DNA of 14,226 nt from an uncultured Dorea sp. (GTDB lineage: Bacteria; Bacillota_A; Clostridia; Lachnospirales; Lachnospiraceae), in NCBI GenBank assembly GCA_910578865.1, contig CAJTRM010000048.1, positions 1 to 14,226 on the forward strand, written 5' to 3'. The stretch's first letter is position 1. Every line of letters starts with the position of its first letter. Below are positions 14,201-14,226 of the stretch, in pieces. The translations under genes and the position numbers were made by a program. The notes beneath the pieces were generated by a model, which saw only the letters and a list, made by a program, of their open reading frames with translations, had not been told where the DNA came from and searched no databases.

Positions 14201-14226
14201 AGTGTCTGAAAGCCACATAGTTGCTG

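Noticed and set aside
13253..14209. Long plus-strand open frame of 318 codons opposite the PpiC and aminotransferase genes
   Set aside because: It is antisense to two well-supported genes, is rich in Leu, Cys and Ser as expected of a mirrored frame, and lacks a ribosome site.

Overview
The window looks like low-to-moderate GC Firmicute DNA, most probably from a Lachnospiraceae-type gut Clostridium relative. Supporting signs are strong AGGAGG ribosome sites, a BceAB/FtsX-type exporter, a signal-less parvulin of the kind common in that family, and a PatB/MalY-type C-S lyase. This placement is inference; no rRNA or other marker gene is present. All eleven intact genes and the one broken gene lie on the minus strand, so transcription runs from high to low coordinates. 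I found no tRNA, rRNA, CRISPR array or transposase gene.

Layout in coordinate order. 1-264: the 5' part of a GT11 (alpha-1,2-fucosyltransferase family) gene that loses family similarity and stops early. 275-1975: alpha-phosphoglucomutase, with a candidate promoter and a three-copy 12-nt repeat upstream. 2256-3140: proline iminopeptidase with its own promoter and terminator. 3141-3471: a 331-nt non-coding stretch holding the iminopeptidase promoter and three successive perfect or near-perfect hairpins. 3472-6618: a compact, A+T-richer operon of a 3-TM small protein, a 10-TM BceB-like permease and a BceA-like ATPase. 6884-8957: a two-gene operon of a zinc-dependent phospholipase C family protein and a UMF1-family MFS transporter. 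9149-11943: a complete NMT1/SsuABC-type importer (ATPase, lipoprotein binding protein, permease). 12199-13365: a PatB/MalY-type aminotransferase. 13439-14164: a PpiC-type peptidyl-prolyl isomerase whose normal start codon is missing.

The transcription units are well separated. Four strong hairpins follow gene ends at 2183-2224, 6802-6831, 9077-9127 and 12128-12190. Three of these pair fully or almost fully only on the minus strand, through G-U wobbles, which agrees with the gene direction. Candidate sigma-A promoters precede five units.

The most interesting signal is a pair of TACAnnTGTA dyads at 11981-11990 and 12002-12011, exactly 21 bp (two helical turns) apart. They sit at and just after the predicted transcription start of the NMT1-type importer. 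This matches the operator consensus of the BlaI/MecI/CopY repressor family, which is not an expected regulator for such an importer. Other points are the two window ends, where gene similarity stops within about 60 bp of each edge next to a short perfect hairpin (mobile-element or repeat junctions, or contig ends), the three-hairpin cluster, and the BceAB-like module with no two-component system beside it.
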